Shown: positions 25,773 through 33,299 of the stretch, piece after piece
Position numbering within the stretch: position 1 is the stretch's first letter
Layout: the number at the start of each line of letters is the position of its first letter
Origin: Glaciimonas immobilis
GTDB lineage: Bacteria; Pseudomonadota; Gammaproteobacteria; Burkholderiales; Burkholderiaceae_D
Reading direction: 5' to 3'
DNA: 64,000 bases
Assembly (NCBI RefSeq): GCF_011947285.1
Contig: NZ_JAAOZT010000017.1
Coordinates: 1 to 64,000, forward strand
The notes under the pieces: model-generated
The model's database searches: none
What the model was told of the DNA's origin: nothing
Seen by the model: only the letters and a program-made list of their open reading frames with translations
Position numbers and translations under genes: made by a program

Positions 25773-26387
25773 TTACTTGACAGCGACCAGATTGCGGTAG
25801 GCGTTGAGTAGATCGGCCGCAGAAGAAAGGCCATCGATGCGCAGCCAGGGTTTTCCCGGGGCACTGCGCAATAAGGTCACTGGATTATGGTTCATCTTAT
25901 CGCCCCGATAGACATCAAACGCGCGTTGGGTGGCGATACTGGCTTCAACGCTGCCGGTGTAGTGATTCCATTCCGAATCGGCGCCGAATTTTTTTGCATA
26001 CTGTTGTAATCGCGCCGGCGTATCTTCTTCAGGATCTATCGATATGGAGACAAGATGAACCTTATACTTATCACTACCCAAAGCCGTTTGCAATTGTGAA
26101 AACGTTTGACTTGTCAGAGGACAAACCGTTGTACAGGTAGTGTAAATAAAGTTCAAAATAACTGGCCGCCCGTCATCTAACGCGTTAGTCAGCGAGACCG
26201 TTTTACCATCCTGCTGCACCAGATTTACCCGCGGCAAACTATATTCAACAACCACCTGAGACGACTCGGTTGACATGTTGCGATGATGACGATGTGCATG
26301 CACCTCCATATCTTCGGAAAACGCACTGGTCGACGCCAGTACAGCTGAAAAAAATAGCGGGCCAAAGATTATTTTGGGAAGGCGCAT
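25773..26387 (-). CDS. SCO1/SenC family copper chaperone
   Basis: This 204-residue exported thioredoxin-fold protein has a start at ATG 26387 (GGAG 9 bases upstream) and a signal peptide ending STSAFSED. The copper-binding CxxxC is seen in NFIYTTCTTVCPLTSQTF, and the distal His in DKMNHNPVTLL. Both ligand sets are intact, so it should bind copper and deliver it to a cuproenzyme. A His-rich stretch (VHAHRHHRN) follows the signal peptide and could also hold copper. Its position upstream of two multicopper oxidases suggests that it matures them rather than cytochrome oxidase, since no cox genes are nearby. Confidence 0.9.
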   Translation of the reverse strand: MRLPKIIFGPLFFSAVLASTSAFSEDMEVHAHRHHRNMSTESSQVVVEYSLPRVNLVQQDGKTVSLTNALDDGRPVILNFIYTTCTTVCPLTSQTFSQLQTALGSDKYKVHLVSISIDPEEDTPARLQQYAKKFGADSEWNHYTGSVEASIATQRAFDVYRGDKMNHNPVTLLRSAPGKPWLRIDGLSSAADLLNAYRNLVAVK

Positions 26388-26485
26388 GTTGATTTCTCCA
26401 AATAGACGTACAAACATATGGTGATGCGGTGGGTTGCCCTATTCTTCAGCAAGGGCTTCCGTGCTGGCTATGAGGAGCGACTTCA

Positions 26486-27100
26486 TTATGGCTCTCCGCG
26501 ATAGTATTTCAATACCTTCGGTACATAATTGCGGGTCTCGTTATAGGGAGGTACACGATAACCAGCGCGGATCACGGCATTCTCTCCTGCGTTGTATCCT
26601 GCGAGGGCCAGTTCGATATTGCCATCGAAGAGTGTTAATAACCAGCGCAGGTACTGCGCGCCCGCTTTCAAGTTTTCGCGCGGATCAAGCAGATTTTTGA
26701 CACCGAAGCGAAGACCGGTGTCGGGCATCAATTGCATCAAGCCGCGTGCGCCTTTGCGCGATATGGCTTGCGCGTTATAGCCGGATTCGGCTTTGATCAC
26801 TGCATGCAGTAAAAGGGGGTCCAGCCCATAAACCTTTGCCGAATCTTCTACTAGCGCTTTGAGTGCCAACGGAATAGAAAAAATAATTCCTCTCCGTGGA
26901 TGAGATTTTTGCGACGTGACCTCAGCCACCGCTGGGCCGGCAACGACGATCGTTGGCGTGTCGCCAGAGCTAAAGTTTGACAGGACTAATGTACCCTCGG
27001 CATTTACACCCGAATAGACTTGCGCAATCGATGGGCATGAAAAAAATAGCGCGCCTGCGCAAAACATAAAGATTAAAAGCCGTAGGATCAAGATCGTCAT
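26486..27100 (-). CDS. Exported lytic transglycosylase (SLT domain)
   Basis: This 204-residue protein has a signal peptide (MTILILRLLIFMFCAGALFFSCPSIAQ) and a C-terminal goose-lysozyme-type SLT domain from about residue 90: LLHAVIKAESGYNAQAISRKGARGLMQLMPDTG, with the catalytic Glu in KAESG, and ALAGYNAGENAV. Such enzymes cut peptidoglycan to let secretion machines through the cell wall, which suits the divergent T2SS operon. It is the first gene of the left operon, and a 99-base gap with no gene separates it from SCO. Confidence 0.88.
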   Translation of the reverse strand: MTILILRLLIFMFCAGALFFSCPSIAQVYSGVNAEGTLVLSNFSSGDTPTIVVAGPAVAEVTSQKSHPRRGIIFSIPLALKALVEDSAKVYGLDPLLLHAVIKAESGYNAQAISRKGARGLMQLMPDTGLRFGVKNLLDPRENLKAGAQYLRWLLTLFDGNIELALAGYNAGENAVIRAGYRVPPYNETRNYVPKVLKYYRGEP

Positions 27101-27170
27101 TTTTTTAGCCTCACATACATGTATAGGCTATTGCGCTGCCAATTGATCTACCCATCATCCCTTTCTTTCC

Positions 27171-27189
27171 ATGGGTATAACTCCCCAAA
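27171..27189. promoter_or_regulatory. Candidate shared operator, copy 2
   Basis: The site reads ATGGGTATAACTCCCCAAA, 71 bases before the transglycosylase start, between the two divergent operons. See the matching site at 23886. If real, it would let one regulator act on both the operon head and the internal oxidase promoter. Confidence 0.45.
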
Positions 27190-27294
27190 ATTTTTCAGGC
27201 GGGGTTTTACTAGCACCAAAAATATTTCCTGCAACCGTTACCCCCGGGAGGGAGGGAAAGTACTACTTTTAGCGAATATACCCGCACTTCTTAG

Positions 27295-27324
27295 TTGACA
27301 AAAGGTATTATAAACAACAATATA
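27295..27324 (+). promoter_or_regulatory. Possible sigma70 promoter for the T2SS operon
   Basis: TTGACA at 27295-27300 and AATATA at 27319-27324 are separated by 18 bases, about 135 bases ahead of gspG. The -35 is perfect and the -10 is weak, which would suit activated transcription. The 27101-27458 gap holds no gene. Confidence 0.4.
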
Positions 27325-27458
27325 AGTTGCAATAAACATAAAACAACTTAGACCCACTTTGCTCAAGCCAGTTGTCTGTTTCCGCCCAGAAAACTTCTAT
27401 AGCCGGGCGTGACGGATGGTCTTCACAGGGTGGGATCTTCGGTTCAGGGAGAAGGATA

Positions 27459-27923
27459 ATGACCCGTAACGCCACCCATGGCGCAAAGTCGCTGGCGCCT
27501 GTACATATTAGCTGGCACGCTGGATTTACTCTGCTTGAACTGCTGGTGGTGATCCTTATCATCGGCTTACTGGCGGGTATCGTTACCCCCCGCTATTTTG
27601 AGCAACTCGGCAAATCGAATACCAAAATAGCCCGTGCTCAAATCCATTCTTTTGGAAAAGCGCTCGATCAGTATCGCTTGGATGCAGGGCATTTCCCCAC
27701 CACTGAACAGGGCTTAAAATCACTGTTCACAAAACCTAACGATGAAGAAAAATGGCAAGGCCCGTATCTGGTCAAGGCCGTGCCGCCTGATCCGTGGGGC
27801 CGCGAATTTATCTATAAATCTCCGGGCGATCACGATGACTACGACATCAGTTCTTTAGGCGCCGACGGACAGATAGGCGGGACAGGTGAAAACACTGATG
27901 CGGGCTCCTGGATGCCCCAATAG
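27459..27923 (+). CDS. gspG: Major pseudopilin GspG-like
   Basis: The ATG at 27459 follows AGAAGGA and gives a 154-residue protein. The prepilin leader is 22 residues, cleavage before Phe is at HAG/FTLLELLVVILIIGLLAGIV, and Glu at +5 is present. The mature part has the GspG signature YRLDAGHFPTTEQGLKSL, GPYLVKAVPPDPWGREFIYKSPG and the calcium-loop-like end YDISSLGADGQIGGTGENTD. It forms the pseudopilus that pushes substrates through the secretin. The leader is longer than usual. No prepilin peptidase (GspO/PilD) is in the window, so the housekeeping enzyme must process it. Confidence 0.93.
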   Translation: MTRNATHGAKSLAPVHISWHAGFTLLELLVVILIIGLLAGIVTPRYFEQLGKSNTKIARAQIHSFGKALDQYRLDAGHFPTTEQGLKSLFTKPNDEEKWQGPYLVKAVPPDPWGREFIYKSPGDHDDYDISSLGADGQIGGTGENTDAGSWMPQ

Positions 27924-27967
27924 AGGCCCAACTTCACCAGCAGCGCAATGAATATAAGGAGATTCTA

Positions 27968-29188
27968 ATGGGCGACGCACGTACCCTTGAGTTTGATGTT
28001 GTGGGAGTAGCGGAAGCCGGTGCCATCCGCATCCTTCGGATTTCTGCGGCTGATGCAGATCTCGCCACGCAACGCGCCCAAGACGAGGGATTGCGCGTAC
28101 TCTCCTGCCAGCCGCGTCCCTCTGGTTTTTTTTGGACAGGAAACACGTCCAAATCCAATACCGTGCGTTTGGATATAGCGCTATTCGCCCACGAGCTTGG
28201 CGCCCTTCTTAACGCCGGCTTGGGCATCATTGACGGGATCGAAACCTTGGCGGAAAAGGAACGGTCCTCTGAAACCAGCCGCGTACTTGGGCGCCTGGTA
28301 CGCGCATTGAAAGAAGGACGAAATTTTTCCGCTGCGATGCGTGATAGGCCGGACGTTTTTCCGCAACTCCTGATTGCGAGCATCGCTGCCAGCGAGCAAA
28401 CCGGCGATATGGCAGCCGCACTGGGCCGCTACTCAAGTAATTTTGAAACTTTGCGGGAAATTCGCTCAAAAGCGTTCGGTGCCGCAGTATATCCATTGAT
28501 GCTGCTTGGAGTTGGTGGAGTGGTGGTGTTATTTTTATTGGGTGTCGTGGTTCCTAAATTCTCGACATTGATTGAGAGTTCGCGGGGAGAAATACCGTTC
28601 GCTTCCATGATGCTGATTAACGTCGGAAAAACAATTAATTTACATCCCCAAATCATGGGCGGCGCGCTTATTTGCGTGTTGCTGTCACTAATATCGGCGT
28701 TCCGGCGTGCATCACGTGCCCACTGGAATTTACCGATTTTAGAAAAACTGCCCCTCGTAGGTATATTGATTCGGATGTTTCGACATGCGCAGTTTTACCG
28801 CACTAGTAGCATGTTGATCGAAGGAGGAATCTCCGCTGTCCGGGCATTTGAGATGTGCAGTTCACTGCTTAGCCCCGGCGATAACAAGCAACTTTTGCGT
28901 GCCGTCGTTGCGATGCGCGAGGGCTGCGCCATCGGGCCGGCACTGCAAGGCGTGGGGCTAGCAGACCCGGTTGCATTACGCATGCTAACGGTAGCGCAGC
29001 GTACCGGACAGCTGGCAGAAATTTTGGCCCGAATTGCGTCGTTCCAGGAAAACACCCTGGCACGGTCGATTGAGGTTGCTACGCGCTTGTTTGAACCAGT
29101 ATTGATGCTACTTATCGGTCTCATCATCGGTGCCATAGTCGTGCTGATGTATTTACCGATTTTCGACATCGCATCGAGTTTACAGTGA
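27968..29188 (+). CDS. gspF: T2SS inner-membrane platform protein GspF-like
   Basis: This 406-residue protein starts at ATG 27968 with AAGGAG upstream. Two tandem T2SSF domains are visible: one from about residue 60 (LDIALFAHELGALLNAGLGIIDGIETLAEKE...) and one from about residue 270 (RHAQFYRTSSMLIEGGISAVRAFEMC). Membrane helices lie at AAVYPLMLLGVGGVVVLFLLGVVVP, IMGGALICVLLSLISAF and LFEPVLMLLIGLIIGAIVVLMYLPIF. It anchors the GspE ATPase and the pseudopilus base. It sits between gspG and gspE, the reverse of the usual E-F-G order. Confidence 0.93.
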   Translation: MGDARTLEFDVVGVAEAGAIRILRISAADADLATQRAQDEGLRVLSCQPRPSGFFWTGNTSKSNTVRLDIALFAHELGALLNAGLGIIDGIETLAEKERSSETSRVLGRLVRALKEGRNFSAAMRDRPDVFPQLLIASIAASEQTGDMAAALGRYSSNFETLREIRSKAFGAAVYPLMLLGVGGVVVLFLLGVVVPKFSTLIESSRGEIPFASMMLINVGKTINLHPQIMGGALICVLLSLISAFRRASRAHWNLPILEKLPLVGILIRMFRHAQFYRTSSMLIEGGISAVRAFEMCSSLLSPGDNKQLLRAVVAMREGCAIGPALQGVGLADPVALRMLTVAQRTGQLAEILARIASFQENTLARSIEVATRLFEPVLMLLIGLIIGAIVVLMYLPIFDIASSLQ

Positions 29189-29204
29189 ACCTTATAGGAT
29201 CATT

Positions 29205-30905
29205 ATGCAAAACGAATTTCTCTCACTCACGCGTGTCCTGGATGCCAATTTCATCAGCGAGGTCCAGCAACAATCAAACACTGCGTTAAATACTATTGAG
29301 CGCATCGAAGCAAGTTTTGGCACCGATTCAGACGCTTACCTGCAAGCAGCTGCGACGTACTTTCGGATGCAACCGAACACGCTCGATACTATGCGTCTGA
29401 TGAAGCCAGACTTCGAGCTAATTTCCTTTGTCGAGGCCAACAAGCGGCTTTGCCTGGCGTTCTACGACATCAATCAGAAATTGATTCTGGTGATGGCCGA
29501 TCCATTGGACGTACGTACCCGCTCCTGGATCTATGCGAAGCTACGCAACCACAGCCAGCAATCCCCGCACTGGGGTATCGCCACCATTGCGGATGTGCGT
29601 TCTTATCTTATTTCAATGGAGAAATCGGTACGCGCCATGGATTCGATTGGGATATCCGACGCTACGACCACCACCAATGACAGTAACGCCATCACCATCT
29701 CGATCGAAGGTATCAGTAGCACCGAAAGTCGCATCGTCCGTTTGGTCAACTCAACGATTTACGATGCGTTGCGTGCAGGTGCAAGTGACATTCATCTGGA
29801 AACCCAGGCGCATGGCATGAACATCAAATACCGTCTTGATGGCGTGCTGACGCTGATCAAGCATGTGGATGGCAGCGACACCTCAGAGCAAGTACTGTCG
29901 CGCGTCAAGGTCATTTCCGAACTAGACATTGCGGAGCGGCGGATTCCGCAAGATGGTCGTTTCAAGGTACTGGTAGAAGGCCGGGAAATCGATCTCAGGG
30001 TATCGATTATGCCGAATTTATTCGGCGAGGATGCGGTATTGCGTATATTGGATAGATACCATCTAGCAGGCGAACGCAAGGCATTGAGCTTGGAAACACT
30101 TGGGTTTTCTGAACCGGCTAGGGCATTTGTCAGACGGCTGTCTGCTTTGCCGTATGGCCTGCTGTTAGTCACCGGCCCTACCGGTAGCGGTAAGACCACA
30201 ACAGTGTATGCCGCTATCTCTGAAATCAATACCGGCCTGGACAAGATCGTTACCATCGAGGATCCGGTCGAGTATCAGTTAGCCGGAGTATTGCAGATCC
30301 CCGTCAACGAGAAAAAAGGGCTTACCTTTGCCCGGGGACTACGCTCGATTCTGCGCCACGATCCCGACAAGATTATGGTGGGCGAGATTCGTGATCCGGA
30401 AACAGCCCAGATTGCGGTGCAGGCTGCGCTCACCGGGCATCAGGTATTTACGACCGTCCATGCCAACAATGTATTTGATGTGATTGGACGATTTGCCAAT
30501 ATGGGGGTCGACTCATACAGCTTCGTGTCGGCACTGAACGGCATTCTTGCCCAGCGCTTGGTGCGTATTAACTGTCCGATGTGCTCGGTTCCGGACACTC
30601 CATCTGCAGAATTGATTGCGCGTTCCGGACTGAAGGATATTGCGTTCGCATGCGTTGACTTCAAGCGCGGGCTGGGATGCGGACATTGCCGTGGCACAGG
30701 CTTTAAAGGACGACGTGCCATCGCCGAAACTTTGGCGCTGGACGATATCTTACGCGACCTGATGGGAGAACGCGCAGCGTTATCCAAAATCAAGCTCGCT
30801 GCCAGGCAAGCGGGACTCAGAACGCTGCGTGAAGCCGCTGTCGATTTAGCCACCCAAGGTTTGACTACTCTAGAGGAGATCAATCGTGTTACACCTGTGG
30901 AATAA
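29205..30905 (+). CDS. gspE: T2SS assembly ATPase GspE-like
   Basis: This 566-residue cytosolic ATPase has an N-terminal docking domain, then Asp boxes (ASDIHLETQAHGMNIKYRLDG), Walker A GPTGSGKTTT (about residue 324), Walker B region RHDPDKIMVGEIRDPETAQ, His box LTGHQVFTTVHANN, and a tetra-cysteine zinc module (CPMC at about 456, CGHC at about 493). These are the motifs of GspE/PilB ATPases that power pseudopilus growth. The last 20 bases overlap the next gene, which points to translational coupling. Confidence 0.95.
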   Translation: MQNEFLSLTRVLDANFISEVQQQSNTALNTIERIEASFGTDSDAYLQAAATYFRMQPNTLDTMRLMKPDFELISFVEANKRLCLAFYDINQKLILVMADPLDVRTRSWIYAKLRNHSQQSPHWGIATIADVRSYLISMEKSVRAMDSIGISDATTTTNDSNAITISIEGISSTESRIVRLVNSTIYDALRAGASDIHLETQAHGMNIKYRLDGVLTLIKHVDGSDTSEQVLSRVKVISELDIAERRIPQDGRFKVLVEGREIDLRVSIMPNLFGEDAVLRILDRYHLAGERKALSLETLGFSEPARAFVRRLSALPYGLLLVTGPTGSGKTTTVYAAISEINTGLDKIVTIEDPVEYQLAGVLQIPVNEKKGLTFARGLRSILRHDPDKIMVGEIRDPETAQIAVQAALTGHQVFTTVHANNVFDVIGRFANMGVDSYSFVSALNGILAQRLVRINCPMCSVPDTPSAELIARSGLKDIAFACVDFKRGLGCGHCRGTGFKGRRAIAETLALDDILRDLMGERAALSKIKLAARQAGLRTLREAAVDLATQGLTTLEEINRVTPVE

Positions 30906-31668
30906 ACCGGCTACGCTGGTGATCGATACCGATCTAGTTACGGCGAAAATTGGCACTCTTGATAACCTCATCGTGGAAGTCCTCGGAAGCGTAACTGATA
31001 TGCCCGATAGCTTGGCACGCTACGAGCATCTCAGCGCGGCTATAAAAGATGCGTTAGCCGATCTGAAGACCAAAGTTAAACGACCATTTCGCACGATCAA
31101 TGTTGTGATTGCCGACACTCTGGTGTATTACGATGTGCTGGAAATCGATGCCCGGGTCATCTCATCACACGAATTACAGCGGCTAGCTGGTTTGAGCTTG
31201 GCCGATACCCTTGGACTGGATGCGTCTGATCTGATGCTCCGCTGCTCGATTCAAAAAGGCGGTCTGAGCGTGGTAATGTGCGGCATTCCCATCCCGATAC
31301 TTGACGCTATCAAGCATGTAATACAACAAGCCGGATATAGATTAAATAGGTTAGAACCCGCATTCGCAGAATTTTTAAATTGTCGTACCGGGCTGCTGAC
31401 CCAACCCAATGCGATGGTGGCTAAACTGCGCCATCATTCATTGACGCTAGGATTAATACGAGAAGGAAAATGGCAGGCCTTCGCGAATGAACGTTTGTCG
31501 CAGCGGGTGTGGGAGGAGTTGCGCCATAGCTGCGATGCTTTTTGCAGTCGGGTAGGAGTCCCCGATCCGCATCTGTTACCAATTTTATTCGACGCCGATA
31601 TCGAAGAAATCCCCACCGATGCAAGCGGTCGCTGGCAACCGTTACTACTCACAACGACGCTGTCGTAG
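30886..31668 (+). CDS. PilM/GspL-like cytoplasmic assembly protein
   Basis: This 260-residue protein starts with GTG 30886 (GAGGAG 5 bases upstream) inside the end of gspE. It has no transmembrane segment. It shows the pattern of the actin-like PilM/GspL cytoplasmic domain: TLVIDTDLVTAKI, INVVIADTLVYYDVLEI, LSVVMCGIPIPILDAIKHVIQQAGYRLNRLEPAFAEFLN, and a poorly conserved end. It is followed by PilN-, PilO- and PilP-like genes, the order of type IV pilus alignment complexes rather than of classical GspL/GspM. Confidence 0.7.
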   Translation: MLHLWNKPATLVIDTDLVTAKIGTLDNLIVEVLGSVTDMPDSLARYEHLSAAIKDALADLKTKVKRPFRTINVVIADTLVYYDVLEIDARVISSHELQRLAGLSLADTLGLDASDLMLRCSIQKGGLSVVMCGIPIPILDAIKHVIQQAGYRLNRLEPAFAEFLNCRTGLLTQPNAMVAKLRHHSLTLGLIREGKWQAFANERLSQRVWEELRHSCDAFCSRVGVPDPHLLPILFDADIEEIPTDASGRWQPLLLTTTLS

Positions 31669-31679
31669 GAGCCAATATT

Positions 31680-32219
31680 GTGTCCTCATTTTATCGACTT
31701 CATTTGAACTTCGGGGCTCAGCGCGCTACCCATCCTTTCGGAATAGCCTTGTTATCTGTAGGTGTTTTAGCCAGCGGATACGGGGTGCTGCAGTTTAGTT
31801 CGGCCTATATGAACCGCCAAAATCAATTGATGGAAAGCGATGCATTAACGATGCGCAAGAGCGCTTTCCAACAAAGTGAAGAGACCCATACGAAGGTTTC
31901 AGCGACCCAACTTCAGCGCTTTCGCAATGCCGCGTTAGTGGTCAATGAATTGCGAATGCCATGGGATGATTTACTCCAGATACTAGAGTCAGCGCCGATG
32001 GAACAGGTCGCTCTACTTTCGATCGAACCGATCGCCTCACGTCACCAGCTGCGGCTTTCTGCGGAAGCGCGTAACGTTTCGACGATGTTGGATTATCTGG
32101 TCTATCTGCAGCGCCAACCTTCATTGCATCAGGTAATTTTGAGCTCCCATCAGGTCCAACGTCAAATACCGGGATCGCCAGTACGCTTTCAGATACAAGC
32201 CAGTTGGAGCGAGAAATGA
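31680..32219 (+). CDS. PilN-like inner-membrane protein
   Basis: I place the start at GTG 31680, 8 bases after AGGAG, giving 179 residues. A single membrane helix (GIALLSVGVLASGYGVLQF) is followed by a coiled stretch (MESDALTMRKSAFQQSEETHTKV) and a ferredoxin-like periplasmic domain (LLQILESAPMEQVALLSIEPIA...LSAEARNVSTMLDYLVYLQRQP). This is the PilN/GspL C-terminal layout. Its stop overlaps the next ATG (ATGA). Confidence 0.7.
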   Translation: MSSFYRLHLNFGAQRATHPFGIALLSVGVLASGYGVLQFSSAYMNRQNQLMESDALTMRKSAFQQSEETHTKVSATQLQRFRNAALVVNELRMPWDDLLQILESAPMEQVALLSIEPIASRHQLRLSAEARNVSTMLDYLVYLQRQPSLHQVILSSHQVQRQIPGSPVRFQIQASWSEK

Positions 32220-32770
32220 ACATCTCATCGGCTTTGATTGCTGCCAATTATGCTTTAACCCGTCGATTGGGAATGAAGGGGCTGATCGGACTTGCCTTAA
32301 TCATTTTTACTTTACTGGTAGTGCTAGTGGTCACGCCGCGTTTCCAACAATATACACGCCAGCTCCAATTGCAAACCGCAGTACAACAGACGGCCTTGAA
32401 TCGTGACCGTAGGATCAAGAAAGTGGCACCAAAATCAATTGATCAGCTCACACAATTTAATGACTGGTTTCCCACTATCAATCAGAACGCGGGCGATTTG
32501 CGGCGTGTTTTGGAAGAAGCAAACAAAGCAAAACTTGACATTAATAAAGGAGATTATCAAATCTCGAGTGAAGCAAGTACCGAATTTATCAAGTACGAGG
32601 TTGTATTTCCGGTCAAAGCCAACTACAGCACCCTCCGCAGTTTTGTAGCGGGAGTACTCAATGCGGTACCTAATGCCTCACTTGCGGAGCTGCACATGGA
32701 ACGCCCTGCGGCAAATAACGACATGCTTGACGCCCGCATCCACTTCACACTTTTTTATCGGGGAGCATGA
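32216..32770 (+). CDS. PilO/GspM-like inner-membrane protein
   Basis: This 184-residue protein starts at the ATG that overlaps the previous stop. It has one membrane helix (GLIGLALIIFTLLVVLVVTP), a helical coiled part (RQLQLQTAVQQTALNRDRRIKK) and a ferredoxin-like C-terminal domain (TEFIKYEVVFPVKANYSTLRSFVAGVLNAVPNASLAELHMERP). It probably pairs with the PilN-like protein to form the periplasmic alignment ring. The preceding SD (GGAGCGAGAA) lies inside the upstream gene. Confidence 0.68.
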   Translation: MNISSALIAANYALTRRLGMKGLIGLALIIFTLLVVLVVTPRFQQYTRQLQLQTAVQQTALNRDRRIKKVAPKSIDQLTQFNDWFPTINQNAGDLRRVLEEANKAKLDINKGDYQISSEASTEFIKYEVVFPVKANYSTLRSFVAGVLNAVPNASLAELHMERPAANNDMLDARIHFTLFYRGA

Positions 32771-32771
32771 T

Positions 32772-33299
32772 ATGCGATTCAACATTCCCCGCCCCCGCCT
32801 AGTGGTGTTGCTGGTTATGGGCATGCTGACGGCGTATTTGGCAAACTATTTTAGCAGTGGGCCGGGTGAGGACACGATCGTGGAACCACTCAGTCGGACG
32901 CATGCCAAGGTTGCATCGTATCCGCATGCAGGATCATCATCTTTATCGACCTCATCGCTTGCGCTGCCTAAGCGTGCCGAACTGGATCAGGTCTCAAAAA
33001 ATAATTTATTCGCGGCTACCGACTGGACTCCTCCGCTGCCGCCGGCACCGGCACCACCAAAGGCTGCTCCAGCGCCACCACCGCAAGCGCCGCCAATGCC
33101 TTACAGTTTTGTAGGGATGTTGGAGGATCGCACCAAACCGACCGCCTTCCTCGCCAAGGGCGAAGCGCTTCTGATCGTCTCCGCTGGCGACACCCTTGAT
33201 GGCAACTACCACGTTGACACAGTCAGTTCCAGGGAAATCGCACTGACCTATCTGCCGTTGAATCAGAAACAAGTCATTCGAATCCAAGGAGAACTCTAG
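32772..33299 (+). CDS. PilP/GspC-like protein with proline-rich linker
   Basis: This 175-residue protein has a membrane helix near the N-terminus (LVVLLVMGMLTAYLANYF), a Ser/Thr-rich stretch and the motif KNNLFAATDW. An Ala/Pro linker (PPLPPAPAPPKAAPAPPPQAPP) leads to a C-terminal small beta domain (YSFVGMLEDRTKPTAFLAKGEALLIVSAGDTLDGNYHVDTVSSREIALTY) like the GspC homology region/PilP, which links the inner-membrane platform to the secretin. It lies directly before the secretin gene, with a one-base overlap. Confidence 0.75.
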   Translation: MRFNIPRPRLVVLLVMGMLTAYLANYFSSGPGEDTIVEPLSRTHAKVASYPHAGSSSLSTSSLALPKRAELDQVSKNNLFAATDWTPPLPPAPAPPKAAPAPPPQAPPMPYSFVGMLEDRTKPTAFLAKGEALLIVSAGDTLDGNYHVDTVSSREIALTYLPLNQKQVIRIQGEL

